DNA of 64,000 bases from JAGQKC01 sp965223675 (GTDB lineage Bacteria > Nitrospirota > Nitrospiria > Nitrospirales > UBA8639): positions 4,154,001-4,218,000 of the forward strand of contig OZ245013.1 of NCBI GenBank assembly GCA_965223675.1, given 5' to 3'. The notes beneath the pieces are model-generated. The model was not told the DNA's origin and ran no database searches. It saw only the letters and a program-made list of their open reading frames with translations. The position numbers and the translations under genes were made by a program. Below are positions 44,472-54,022 of the stretch, in pieces (the stretch's first letter is position 1; the number at the start of each line of letters is the position of its first letter).

Positions 44472-44730
44472 GGTTTTTAAAAAAGTCCGTCAACAGCGTT
44501 CTCGTCCTCTCGCCGTCCGACCGTCACGTTTTCCGCTTCGAGAGCATCTGCGCAGTGATGGTGAGGTGGGCAATCTGTGTGTATCCGGATTTCGCGAGAG
44601 TGTCGGCTCATGTTTAGAGCGAATCACACGTCCGTATCAGCTAGTCACATCACGCTCCTTGCGTTGTGCAATAGTCAACGATTGGACGGTTCTTGAAGCG
44701 GCTCTCGCCAGTACGCTCCGCCCGTCATTC
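44472..44730. repeat. Diverged inverted-repeat element, copy C
   Basis: Starts GTTTTTAAAAAAGTCCGTC, a worn version of the element's left end, and shares CCTCTCGCCG, TTCGCGAGAGTG and GCCAGTACGCTC blocks with copy A. The right end may be the TTTTTTGAACG at 45120-45130, which would make the unit about 660 bases and internally disturbed. Confidence 0.6.
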
Positions 44731-44837
44731 AGGCACTTGTGATCGTTCTCTTCGAAGGGACGTTCTCTCCAATAAAGGACGAGTCCACTAGGTGACGCCC
44801 CAGAATGATCGTGCCTGAAGGCACTTGTGATCGTTCT
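44731..44837. repeat. 19-base perfect direct repeat, 88-base period
   Basis: AGGCACTTGTGATCGTTCT occurs at 44731-44749 and 44819-44837. A partly inverted copy (AGAATGATC then GTGCCT, 44802-44816) lies between. Confidence 0.8.
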
Positions 44838-45170
44838 TGTGTTGAGGAATCTGTTGTCTAGAAAAAACGAGACACGCAAGCTCATGCCCACTCGATGAAC
44901 GTGCCTAAGGGGTGTGATCTTAAACACGCGAGTTGCGTGAGGCGTGGGTCATCAAGAGGCCAATGTTGAGCTGACATGTGCTCACTGCGCTGGGAGGCCA
45001 TCGAAGGTGTTCAAGCCTTGCTGGCTCGGCTCGAATTTTTGCCTGCCAATTTTTAGATCCCTATTTCGGGAGAATAGTCAGGTATTGTGACGCCGAAAAT
45101 AAAGTGTATGCGATGAGCTTTTTTGAACGTTCCACCTTTACAAAGTCTTAAAAGAATCCATAAGGTCTTA

Positions 45171-45962
45171 ATGATGAAGGTCGGGTTTTATCAGTATGCT
45201 CCTCAATTTGGGGAAGTGAAGAAAAATTTGGATGCGGTCCTAGGTCGTCTGGAATCGGTCGACTGCGAGCTGCTTGTGCTTCCAGAATTGGCCATGTCGG
45301 GATATCAATTTTGCTCATTAGAGGAAGTGGCTCAATGTTCAGAGCCAGTGCCTGATGGCCCCACGACTCTTCGGCTGACGGAATTAGCCAAAAAGCGTCG
45401 CTGTCATATTGTGGCCGGATTGCCCGAACAGCATAAGGGAAAATTTTTTAATTCTGCAGTGCTTGTCGGCCCCTCAGGGTTTATGGGTCTGTATCGAAAG
45501 ATTCATTTATTCTTTGAAGAAACGTTGTTTTTTTCACCGGGAGATTTGGGTTTCCAAGTTTGGAATGTTGGGGATATTCGAATTGGGCTTTTGATCTGTT
45601 TTGATTGGTTTTACCCTGAAGCGGCTCGCACGTTGGCTCTCAAGGGTGCAGATATTCTTTGCCATCCATCAAATCTTGTCCTCCCACATTGTCCCGATGC
45701 TATGGTGACCCGTTGTTTGGAAAATAGAGTATTCAGTATTACAGCCAATCGAATCGGTGAAGAAGCACGAGGGGGAAAGCCACCCTTGAGTTTTATTGGG
45801 AAAAGTGAAATTATTTCCCCGGCTGGGAGAATGCTTCATCGTGCTACAGTCGATCAAACGGAGTTTGTCGCGTTAGATATTGATCCTCTTCAGGCACGAG
45901 ATAAGACATTGAATCCCTATAATGACCTCTTGGGAGATCGACGCCCTCACTACTATGCATAA
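45171..45962 (+). CDS. Carbon-nitrogen hydrolase (nitrilase superfamily)
   Basis: 263 residues. Catalytic E-K-C triad visible: glutamate in 'LPELAMSGYQ', lysine in 'GLYRKIHLF', cysteine in 'GLLICFDWFYPEA'. Hydrolyses an amide or nitrile; similar to omega-amidases and beta-ureidopropionase relatives, substrate unknown. The frame extends to 45123 in the repeat end, but AAGG 5 bases before the ATG at 45171 and the family N-terminus 'KVGFYQYAP' fix the start. Confidence 0.9.
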   Translation: MMKVGFYQYAPQFGEVKKNLDAVLGRLESVDCELLVLPELAMSGYQFCSLEEVAQCSEPVPDGPTTLRLTELAKKRRCHIVAGLPEQHKGKFFNSAVLVGPSGFMGLYRKIHLFFEETLFFSPGDLGFQVWNVGDIRIGLLICFDWFYPEAARTLALKGADILCHPSNLVLPHCPDAMVTRCLENRVFSITANRIGEEARGGKPPLSFIGKSEIISPAGRMLHRATVDQTEFVALDIDPLQARDKTLNPYNDLLGDRRPHYYA

Positions 45963-46213
45963 TTTCTTCCGTTTTTATCCTATTGTTCCATCATGAAATG
46001 CTCTCTGGTTGGTCTCGAATTGGTCGGCGCACCAATGGGGGCATTTCTTTGCCAAATAAGGTCGTTAAGGCTATTCTATAGTCATGCAACTGATGTCGAA
46101 GGTTTTCCTACACACGAGAGTATACGTGTTTGAACTTCTATAAAAACTCATGACCACTAGATGGTCAAAAAATGCATACGTAAGCTTCTATGGCTAAGGA
46201 AGGGAGGCAGTAC

Positions 46214-46942
46214 ATGAAAATGTGGTTGATGGGTGTCATCATGATGGCTCTTATGACGTCTGGCTGTATGGTCGCAAAATCGAAGTATGAGGCAGCCGTC
46301 TCGGACATGGAGTCGGCTAAGGCCGAAATGGAAAAGATACGAATGCATCGAGATGCGCTTGAACAACAAATACAAACCCTTAAAAGTTCAAACGAAGCCG
46401 TTGCGACGGACTTAGATATGATGACCGCCGAGGTTCAGCGAATCAAAGAAGGGAGGAAGGGAGAGCAGGCACTCTTACATAATCGCAAGAAGGAGTTGGA
46501 GCGACAACAGCAGCAGCTCATCGGAAAACATAAACGATTGGCCAAAGAGTATCAAAAGGTTAAGAGCCAGAATAAGGCATTGAAGGAAACGGTTGTTCGA
46601 TATCAAAAAGAACTCAAGGCAAATAGGGAAAAGACAATAGCAAAAGTTCCGCTTCCCTTTCCTCAAGAGAAAGCAGGGAAATCAATAACTCAGTCCGAAA
46701 GGAAGTCAGCAACAAATCTAGGCGTCCCAACATCCGTACCCTCGAAGCAGGTAGACCAGTTGGTCAATATTAATAAGGCTTCGGAAAGTGATCTGATTTT
46801 GTTTCTTGGGCTTACGAAAGAAGTTGCTCAAGAGGTAGTGGCCAACAGACCTTATCGTTTACGGGGTGAATTGGTAGCTAAGCAAGTGGTTCCCAAGGCC
46901 ACATTTGATGTGATCAAGGATCGAATCACTGCCGCTCGATAG
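46214..46942 (+). CDS. Lipoprotein with coiled coil and C-terminal helix-hairpin-helix
   Basis: 242 residues. Lipobox 'LMTSGC' ends a short signal. Residues 25-150 are a long charged coiled coil. Then a linker and a ComEA-like HhH segment 'VNINKASESDLILFLGLT' to the end. HhH units of this kind bind DNA non-specifically. A coiled-coil stalk on the outer membrane carrying a DNA-binding tip would suit DNA capture, but this is inference. The start at 46214 has GGGAGG 6 bases upstream; an in-frame ATG at 46190 is less likely. Confidence 0.72.
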   Translation: MKMWLMGVIMMALMTSGCMVAKSKYEAAVSDMESAKAEMEKIRMHRDALEQQIQTLKSSNEAVATDLDMMTAEVQRIKEGRKGEQALLHNRKKELERQQQQLIGKHKRLAKEYQKVKSQNKALKETVVRYQKELKANREKTIAKVPLPFPQEKAGKSITQSERKSATNLGVPTSVPSKQVDQLVNINKASESDLILFLGLTKEVAQEVVANRPYRLRGELVAKQVVPKATFDVIKDRITAAR

Positions 46943-47020
46943 CCTGTATCCAAACTGACTATTTTCTGAATTACGGTTGAGGACTTTATTCGGTTAGACG
47001 TTATAAGAGAAGAACAACGT

Positions 47021-47752
47021 TCAAAGAGTTCGATCTTCGGTGATAAGGCCGTCTTCAAGATGGATGATGCGATCTGACTGTGCGGAAAGTTTTTCATTGT
47101 GGGTGACGATGACAAAGGCCGTGCCTCTCTGTTGATTCAAGTTTCGCAGAATAGCGTAGAGAGTATCCCCAGTGTGGCTGTCTAAATTGCCTGTCGGTTC
47201 ATCTGCCAGTACTAAATCGGGGTTTCGAATTAAGGCTCTTGCGACTGCAACGCGCTGTTGCTCTCCTCCTGAGAGTTCCCCTGGTTTATGATCAAAACGA
47301 TGAGACAGGCCTACCTCTTGTAGCAGAGTTTTTGCGTCTTTAGTGGCTTTGTCTTTCGGCTGCTTTTGAATAAGAGCTGGAAGAAACGTATTCTCCAACG
47401 CCGTGAATTCCGGAAGCAAATGGTGGAATTGAAACACAAAGCCAAGCCGACGATTGCGAAAGTCAGCTAAAGCTGATTCCGTCATGCCAAAAAGTTGCTT
47501 TCCTTCATATGTGATCGTACCTTGCGTGGGTTGATCCAGGGTGCCCATGATATGAAGTAAGGTGCTTTTGCCGGCGCCAGAAGCCCCGATGATTGAAATC
47601 ATTTCTTGACGATGAACTGTGAGGTTGATGCCTTTTAAGATATCAACCCGTTGTCGTCCTAAATGATGGGACTTGTGGAGGTTTTGTATCTCAACCAGTG
47701 GAGCACGTTCCAAGGGTTGGAGAGTGACAGACTCATTCATAACGGAGGGCAT
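47021..47752 (-). CDS. lolD: Lipoprotein-releasing system ATPase LolD
   Basis: 243 residues. Walker A 'GASGAGKST', signature 'LSGGEQQR', Walker B 'LVLADEPTGNLD'. Drives LolC/E-type permeases that lift lipoproteins from the inner membrane. It overlaps the permease gene; an ATG at 47740 inside the permease stop (ATGAATGA) is an equally possible start. Confidence 0.92.
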   Translation of the reverse strand: MPSVMNESVTLQPLERAPLVEIQNLHKSHHLGRQRVDILKGINLTVHRQEMISIIGASGAGKSTLLHIMGTLDQPTQGTITYEGKQLFGMTESALADFRNRRLGFVFQFHHLLPEFTALENTFLPALIQKQPKDKATKDAKTLLQEVGLSHRFDHKPGELSGGEQQRVAVARALIRNPDLVLADEPTGNLDSHTGDTLYAILRNLNQQRGTAFVIVTHNEKLSAQSDRIIHLEDGLITEDRTL

Positions 47753-49016
47753 TCACCGGATTGAGTTTAGCGGCTTGCCACGATGGATACAGCGTGGCTG
47801 CAAAGCTGATGATGATGGCAGAGATTGCGACGAGTGCCACGTCTAAGCCGAGGACATGTACAGGAATACGAGAGATATAATACACGGATGCATCAAAGGT
47901 CCAATAGTTTTGAATAAGCCACAAGAATGTGTAGCCCAGCGGAATTCCAAGCGCTGTCCCCGTTAGCCCAATCACGAGCCCATTGAGCATGAATATCTGC
48001 ATGATGGATTTAGGGGTAGAGCCCATAGCTTTTAAAATCGCAATTTCTCGTTGTTTTTCATTCACGATCATAGTCAGGGTCCCAACGATATTGAAGGAAG
48101 CGACGAGTGTGATAAGCACGAGGAGAAGAAACATCATGGTTTTTTCAAGCTTGAGGGCTGAGAAGAGATTACGATTCAGATGCATCCAATCTCTTGCCGT
48201 CATAGATGGGCCGAGAGACTGCTCAATGTCTTGCGCGATAGATCGTGCTTGGAAGACATCATCGACCTTCACTTGAATGCCTGTGACAGTATTGCCTAAG
48301 TTGAAAAATTCTTGTGCTTGCTTGAGAGAAATGTAAGCTAATGACGAATCATATTCATACATGCCGGACTCAAAAATACCGACGACCACAAAAGGTCGAA
48401 TCTTTGGGGTCATGGAGAGCGCATTAATTGGTCCGACAGGAGAAACGACATTCACAAGGTCTCCCAGAAACAGTCCAAGCCGTGCGGCTAATTCCTTGCC
48501 CAGAAAAATCCCAGGTTTGGACTTAGGCTTTTTCTGAGCGTCTGGAGGTGAGTCAGATTTGTGCCCTTCGAGTGTAGCTGGAGGTTGTTCAAGGTCTGGT
48601 AATTGTCCATATTTGAGGTTGGAGGATAATTCAGTGACCTGAGATTCTTTCTCTGGATGGATGCCACGCAAGATGATGCCTTGCACTCCAGTCTTTGAGG
48701 AAAGAAGAACTTGTTTGAAAATGAATGGGGCAGCCGCAAGTGCATGAGGAACTGTTTCAATATGAGTAAGTAATTCCTCGTAATTTCCCATACTAGGGAT
48801 GCCACGTTCTTGAACAATAATGTGTGCGGTTGTGCCTAAGATTTTAGATTGAAGATCTTCCTTAAATCCCGTCATAATGCCCAGTGTGCCAATCAGAGCC
48901 GCAACGCCGAGGGTTATTCCTGCGATAGAAATAAACGTATTAAGAGAGATCGTGCGCTGGCGCCGCTTCGCTCGAAGATAACGTAAGCCGACGAATATTT
49001 CGTAGGGCAGACTCAC
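47733..49016 (-). CDS. lolC: Lipoprotein-releasing system permease LolC/LolE
   Basis: 427 residues. One N-terminal helix (about 25-48), a large periplasmic domain (50-280) and three C-terminal helices (285-415), the FtsX arrangement. 'LNTFISIAGITLGVAALI' and 'EKQREIAILKAMGS' are characteristic. GTG start overlaps the lysS stop (GTGA). A single permease gene suggests a homodimer rather than LolCE. Confidence 0.92.
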   Translation of the reverse strand: MSLPYEIFVGLRYLRAKRRQRTISLNTFISIAGITLGVAALIGTLGIMTGFKEDLQSKILGTTAHIIVQERGIPSMGNYEELLTHIETVPHALAAAPFIFKQVLLSSKTGVQGIILRGIHPEKESQVTELSSNLKYGQLPDLEQPPATLEGHKSDSPPDAQKKPKSKPGIFLGKELAARLGLFLGDLVNVVSPVGPINALSMTPKIRPFVVVGIFESGMYEYDSSLAYISLKQAQEFFNLGNTVTGIQVKVDDVFQARSIAQDIEQSLGPSMTARDWMHLNRNLFSALKLEKTMMFLLLVLITLVASFNIVGTLTMIVNEKQREIAILKAMGSTPKSIMQIFMLNGLVIGLTGTALGIPLGYTFLWLIQNYWTFDASVYYISRIPVHVLGLDVALVAISAIIISFAATLYPSWQAAKLNPVNALRYE

Positions 49017-50500
49017 AGAGGTTTTTCCGGTCGTAGTTGAGGAAACAAGATGACGTCTCGAATAGAGGCCTGGTTCGTGAGCAGCATCACGAGTCGATCG
49101 ATCCCAATGCCTTCGCCTGCTGTGGGTGGCATGCCATATTCCAGCGCACGCAAAAAATCTTCATCGAGGTGATGGGCTTCATCATCTCCGGCAACTCGTT
49201 GTGCGACTTGACCTTCAAATCGTTGTCGTTGATCAACCGGATCATTCAACTCTGAGAATCCATTAGCCAGTTCTCTCCCGCCTACGAACAATTCAAATCG
49301 ATCGGTCAACGCTGCATTCGTATCTTTCCGTCTTGCAAGTGGCGAGATTTCGAGTGGAAAGTCTACGATGAACGTCGGTTGAGTGAGGGTCGGTTCCACG
49401 GTGGCCTCGAAGAGTTGAGTCAAGACGGTCATCAATCCCTTTTCTGGTACAACATGCACCTCGAGAGATTTTGCCACGTCGCAAGCTTTCCCAATATCAG
49501 TTAGGATGCGTGGATCAACCTGATTCACTTCCACCACAGCATCCAAGTAAGGTAATCGACGCCATGGAGGCGTAAGGTCAATAGTTTGTCCTTGATACTC
49601 AATTTTGGTGGATTGATGCAGCGTTGTCGCAAGCCCAACAAACAGTTCTTCCGTGAGGTTCATGAGATCCTGATAGTCGGCATAGGCTTGATAAAACTCC
49701 AACATCGTAAACTCAGGATTGTGGATTGTTGAGATGCCCTCATTACGAAAATTTCGGTTAATTTCAAAAACTCGACGCAATCCACCGACGATCAAACGCT
49801 TGAGATAGAGTTCAGGCGCGATGCGAAGATACAAGTCAATATCGAGCGTATTATGGTGTGTGACGAATGGGCGAGCCGCCGCGCCTCCGGGTATCGGCTG
49901 CATCATGGGCGTTTCGACTTCTAAAAATCCGCGATCTGTCAGGAATGTGCGAATGTACGCGATAATCTGGCTTCGCATTCGAAATATCTGATGGACATCA
50001 GGGTTCGCGATGAGATCGACGTAGCGTTGTCGGTACCGCGTTTCGATGTCCGTGAGCCCGTGCCACTTTTCAGGTAAAGGCCGTAATCCTTTGGCCAAGA
50101 ACGTACAGGTCTGAACCTCTACCGTGAGCTCATCCGTCTTGGTTCGGAATAATCGGCCGGCTACACCAATCCAATCGCCGAGGTCGAACTCTTTTGATAG
50201 ACTGAATGATTCTTTTCCGAGGAGATCATGTTTGAAATAAACTTGAAGACGATACCCGCCGTCTTGCAAAGTCAAGAACGCGGCTTTACCAAATCGACGA
50301 AGCGCCACGATGCGTCCAGCGATTTGACATTGAATAGGATGGTTTTCCAGTTCTTCTTTCTGTTTTGTGCTGTGCGCGGCAAGAATGTCCTCAATCGTGT
50401 TCGTGACTTCAAAGCGGGCACCATATGGCGAGACGCCAAGGTCGCTGAGCGTGTTGAGTTTTTCTAAACGCTGCTGTTGCTGGTCGTTTAAATCATCCAT
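49013..50500 (-). CDS. lysS: Lysine-tRNA ligase, class II
   Basis: 495 residues. OB-fold anticodon domain (55-170) and class II core with motif 1 'FLEVETPMMQPIPGG', motif 2 'FRNEGISTIHNPEFTMLE' and motif 3 'GEGIGIDRLVMLL'. Sits between prfB and lolC in one minus-strand unit, prfB-lysS being a common pairing. Confidence 0.97.
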   Translation of the reverse strand: MDDLNDQQQQRLEKLNTLSDLGVSPYGARFEVTNTIEDILAAHSTKQKEELENHPIQCQIAGRIVALRRFGKAAFLTLQDGGYRLQVYFKHDLLGKESFSLSKEFDLGDWIGVAGRLFRTKTDELTVEVQTCTFLAKGLRPLPEKWHGLTDIETRYRQRYVDLIANPDVHQIFRMRSQIIAYIRTFLTDRGFLEVETPMMQPIPGGAAARPFVTHHNTLDIDLYLRIAPELYLKRLIVGGLRRVFEINRNFRNEGISTIHNPEFTMLEFYQAYADYQDLMNLTEELFVGLATTLHQSTKIEYQGQTIDLTPPWRRLPYLDAVVEVNQVDPRILTDIGKACDVAKSLEVHVVPEKGLMTVLTQLFEATVEPTLTQPTFIVDFPLEISPLARRKDTNAALTDRFELFVGGRELANGFSELNDPVDQRQRFEGQVAQRVAGDDEAHHLDEDFLRALEYGMPPTAGEGIGIDRLVMLLTNQASIRDVILFPQLRPEKPL

Positions 50501-50507
50501 AGATAAA

Positions 50508-50543
50508 CTCGTCGTTCGTTGCTCGTCTATCGTATCTCGTTAG
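50508..50543. repeat. Short-word repeat (CTCGT type) between prfB and lysS
   Basis: CTCGTCGTTCGTTGCTCGTC, then CTATCGTATCTCGTT: repeats of a CGTT/CGTA word. A related word set (ACGAACGACGAGATACG) occurs at about 27291-27307. Confidence 0.5.
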
Positions 50544-50562
50544 AAGAAGGGGCTGTTATACT

Positions 50563-51682
50563 TCATGCCTCACGTTTTTCTCCCTGCTCAACCGATTTTC
50601 TGAGATACGATTGAATAAAAGGATCCAAGGCTCCGTCCATGACGGCCGAGACATTACCCGACTCATAGTTCGTTCGATGATCTTTGACCATTTGATAAGG
50701 TTGAAACACATATGAGCGAATCTGACTTCCCCAGGCTATGTCCTTTTTTTCGCCGACAATGTTTTGAAATTCGGCTTCTTTTTTTTGTTCTTCTAATTCA
50801 AACAGCTTGCCCTTGAGTACTTTCATTGCCCCCATACGATTCTGCAACTGAGATCGCTCGTTCTGGCATTGCACGACAATGCCCGTGGGGATATGTGTCA
50901 TGCGAATAGCCGTTTCCACTTTATTGACGTTCTGACCGCCGGCTCCACCAGCTCGAAACGTATCGATTTTTAAGTCCTTGTCATCGATGGTGATCTCCAC
51001 GTCATCATCAAGCTCTGGATACACGCCGACAGCGACAAAGGAAGTATGACGTCGTTTATTTGCATCGAAGGGAGATATTCTCACTAAGCGATGAACTCCA
51101 GCCTCTGTTTTCAAATACCCATAGGCATTGGGGCCTGAAATATTAAGGGTGACGCTCTTGATCCCAGCTTCGTCGCCAGGTTGCAAGTCAATAGTTTCGA
51201 CTTTGTACTCTTTTTCTTCAGCCCAACGCACATACATGCGCATCAGCATTTGGCCCCAATCTTGAGATTCTGTCCCGCCTGCACCTGGATAAATGCTCAG
51301 GATTGCTGGACGGTCATCATGCGGGCCAGAGAGAAGCCGTTCGAGCTGCCAGGCTTCCAGTTCCGCTTCGATCTGTTTTAGCCCATTGGCCAGTTCCTCT
51401 TGGAGTTCAGGATCCTCTTCTTCTCCTGTTAATTCTATGAGTGCTTCTAAATCGCTTTGCTGTCGCTCAAAATCTTTGACTTGTTGAATGTCACGTTCAA
51501 TCGTCGATTTTCGACGTCCGACTTTTGCCGCTTTGGTTGCGTCTTTCCAAAAGTCTGGTTGAGCGCTTTCTTGTTCGAGCTCGTCGAGTTCAGTTGTCAG
51601 GCGAGGGAGGTCAAAGAGACCTCCGTAGGTCGGCAATATGATTGGCAATTGTGGTCATGCGGGTTCGAATGTCCTCAAGCAT
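50563..51682 (-). CDS. prfB: Peptide chain release factor 2, expressed by +1 frameshift
   Basis: Releases peptides at UGA and UAA. Frame one starts at ATG 51682 (AAGGAG 6 bases upstream) and runs 23 codons to an in-frame TGA at 51613-51611. A +1 slip on CTT joins codon 24 at 51612, giving 372 residues, the usual RF2 length. Domain marks: 'RISPFDANKR' (SPF anticodon-like tripeptide) and 'AGGAGGQNVNK' (GGQ). Without the shift, only an N-terminally shortened frame would be read. It lies 27 bases after lnt, in one minus-strand unit with lnt, lysS, lolC and lolD. Confidence 0.96.
51610..51624 (-). promoter_or_regulatory. Programmed +1 frameshift site of prfB
   Basis: Minus strand reads GGAGG TCT CTT TGA C. 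The internal Shine-Dalgarno GGAGG lies 3 bases before the slippery CTT, and TGA-C is a poor stop context. This is the classic RF2 autoregulation signal. Confidence 0.95.
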
Positions 51683-51709
51683 GCGATACTCCTTTTCTTT
51701 GATCGATTG

Positions 51710-53302
51710 TTATCTGGAAGATATCGTGTTAACAGTTTGGCGGGCACGACGATGTTGGATCCAGCCACCAATGGCCACCATTATAACACAAGACCACGAA
51801 AACACATCGCCATATTGCGTGTAAAATGTGGTGTTGTTTGTCCGTAGTGGAATCGTTCCTGTCAGTGCCTTCTGCGTGAAGATTGGCGTCGTGGCTAAGA
51901 TCTGACCATCAGGTCCAATAAATCCAGAAATTCCTGTATTGGCTGATCGGGCAAATGCCATTCGGTTTTCCACAGCTCGCAGGACAACCATCCCAAAGTG
52001 TTGATACGGCGCAACCGAGTCACCAAACCACGCATCGTTGGTGATGGTGACAAGAAAGTCTGCGTCTTCTTTCGCCATCTGTCGGACTAAATCTGGAAAG
52101 ATTACCTCAAAACAAATCGCAACACCAAAATTGAGAGGTGGTCGTTCCTTCTGTTGAGGTAACGTTAATACCAGATTTCCTACGCCGGCTTGAAAGTCGC
52201 CGATTCCTACAACCAGTTTGTCTAAGAAAAACAATATTGATCGTAACGGTATGTATTCTCCGAATGGAACAAGATGGCGTTTGTCATACCGTCCTACTAT
52301 TTCTCCTTGAGGCGTTAATAAATACGCACTGTTAAACAAATACGGACTGCCATCCTGACGACGTCTGAGTGTCGGACTTCCAAACAGTAATGGTGTATTA
52401 GTGTCATGAACAACTGTTGCGACCTGTTGCTGATACTCTGGTTCTCGTTCAAAGAAGAACGGCGTAGCGGATTCAGGCCAGATAAGAAGGTCAATATCCT
52501 GGGCCGCTTGGCGACTGAGGGTATTGTAGCGATTGACGGTTTCTTGACGATACGCTTGATCCCATTTATGCGCCTGATCAATATTGCCTTGTACGACACC
52601 TACCCTGAGTGGTTTGCCAGAGGAGTGCGTTGAGGAATACCGATCAAGTTGCCAGGTCCCATACATAAGTGTGAGTCCGAGAATTCCAGAGGTTGAGAGC
52701 AAGGCTGGCCAGGGAAAAGACCTCTGGGTCTTTTCAACGTCGTTAGTGATCCAGCAAATGAGTTGAAAGATTGTCACATTCGTGAGAACGATTAGAAATG
52801 AAATTCCGTAGACCCCGGTGATGTCGGCTACTTGTATGATTGAAAGCCATTGATCTTGAGAATAGCCAAGCAGCGCCCAAGGGAATCCGCTCAACAGATG
52901 GGTCCGTAGCAATTCAAGGGCTACCCAGAGTGCCGGCGCGGCTATACAGACAAGCAGGTTGCTCAGGCTTCTCAGATATGACAAACCCAAGGTATAGAGC
53001 CCCACATAGAGACCGAGGTAGCTGGCTAGCAAGATCAGTAACAGGATGCTAATGAACAAGGGGACCTGTCCATACGAATGCATGGCCGTAATGACCCAGC
53101 TCACGGTTCCTGCGAATCCTAACGTTCCTGCGAACCATCCCCACCAAAACGATTGTTTTGATGACAGCCCTTCAATAGCCCAATGAAGGGGAATCAGCAT
53201 AATCCAGGCAAGCCAACCAAAATTCAAATTAGGAAAGCACAGGGGGTAGAGAATGCCGGTCAGAAAAACGGCAAGGAGACGTGGAGTCGAAGGAGTTTTC
53301 AC
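51710..53302 (-). CDS. lnt: Apolipoprotein N-acyltransferase
   Basis: 530 residues. Six or so N-terminal membrane helices (8-220) and a periplasmic nitrilase-type domain (235-490) with glutamate in 'LLIWPESATPF', lysine in 'GRYDKRHLVPFGEY' and cysteine in 'GVAICFEVIFPDL', then a last helix. It adds the third acyl chain to lipoproteins, matching LolCD encoded in the same unit. Confidence 0.95.
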   Translation of the reverse strand: MKTPSTPRLLAVFLTGILYPLCFPNLNFGWLAWIMLIPLHWAIEGLSSKQSFWWGWFAGTLGFAGTVSWVITAMHSYGQVPLFISILLLILLASYLGLYVGLYTLGLSYLRSLSNLLVCIAAPALWVALELLRTHLLSGFPWALLGYSQDQWLSIIQVADITGVYGISFLIVLTNVTIFQLICWITNDVEKTQRSFPWPALLSTSGILGLTLMYGTWQLDRYSSTHSSGKPLRVGVVQGNIDQAHKWDQAYRQETVNRYNTLSRQAAQDIDLLIWPESATPFFFEREPEYQQQVATVVHDTNTPLLFGSPTLRRRQDGSPYLFNSAYLLTPQGEIVGRYDKRHLVPFGEYIPLRSILFFLDKLVVGIGDFQAGVGNLVLTLPQQKERPPLNFGVAICFEVIFPDLVRQMAKEDADFLVTITNDAWFGDSVAPYQHFGMVVLRAVENRMAFARSANTGISGFIGPDGQILATTPIFTQKALTGTIPLRTNNTTFYTQYGDVFSWSCVIMVAIGGWIQHRRARQTVNTISSR

Positions 53303-53694
53303 AAGTATACGGTATAGGTGAAAGTATTACGAACTACAAGAGAAAATTTAATAATTTCCTCGTGAATCCGGAGTGCAATTGATTCACTCAAGAACAATAT
53401 GAAATGAAAGGGGAACTCTATATTGTAACAGGAGCTCACGCACTAAGTACGTCAAAGTTCAAGCACGGTTTCGTGTGTTGACTTTTCCAGGAAATCGAGA
53501 GCGTCTGGTCAGATTAGGAGGCTTCACTGACGAACCCATTCCCAATACCATATACCGAAAGTTCGGGTTGCCGGACCTTGAAGTCGAACAGGTGCTCATG
53601 CTTGTTTAGGGAATTGGTTATCGAATTTATCAGGCGTGATGAATTTGATCTGGTGAAGGTGAGGAGGCGAGGAAACTGAACGCTGGTTTTCAGC
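53303..53694. other. Spacer between rpmB and lnt
   Basis: About 390 bases with no gene. A 119-codon minus-strand frame here overlaps rpmB and is a shadow. No clear terminator was found. Confidence 0.4.
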
Positions 53695-53886
53695 TTATAC
53701 TGCTTTTTGCACGAGCCCGGATCGAATGCATCGCGTACACACTCGGATTCGTCGGGCAGCTCCATTGATGAGGGCTTTAACTGTTTGTAAGTTTGGTCGA
53801 AAAACCCGTTTGGTCCGGTTGTTGGCATGACTGACATTATTTCCAACTTGACGATTTTTTCCGCAGATTTCACACGCGAATGCCAT
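53695..53886 (-). CDS. rpmB: 50S ribosomal protein L28
   Basis: 63 residues, with two zinc-binding cysteine pairs ('CEICGK' and 'CTRC'), so it is the C+ form. 'VSHANNRTKRVFRPNLQ' is the conserved rRNA-binding stretch. Divergent from recG, an arrangement seen in many bacteria. Confidence 0.96.
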   Translation of the reverse strand: MAFACEICGKNRQVGNNVSHANNRTKRVFRPNLQTVKALINGAARRIRVCTRCIRSGLVQKAV

Positions 53887-54022
53887 GACGTACTCTCCTA
53901 CTTCTATTTATGAGTTGTGAGGGACTAACGTCCTTGTTACCATACGTCGGTCGCTGAAGACAAGCCTGTTTCGGCAGTTGATAGCTTCATAACTCCTTAT
54001 TCATTATCATAGGAACATCTCG

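Larger units (their letters stand above)
44464..45170. other. Repeat-rich spacer, no gene
   Basis: About 700 bases with no convincing gene. The left part resembles the inverted-repeat element (copy C). A perfect 19-base direct repeat lies in the middle, and AGCTTTTTTGAACGTTCC near 45118-45134 looks like an element end. Confidence 0.6.

Noticed and set aside
44404..44742. 112-codon plus-strand frame after smbP
   Set aside because: Runs through a strong terminator and the repeat element; not a gene.
53514..53873. 119-codon minus-strand frame
   Set aside because: Overlaps rpmB in another frame; rpmB is certain.
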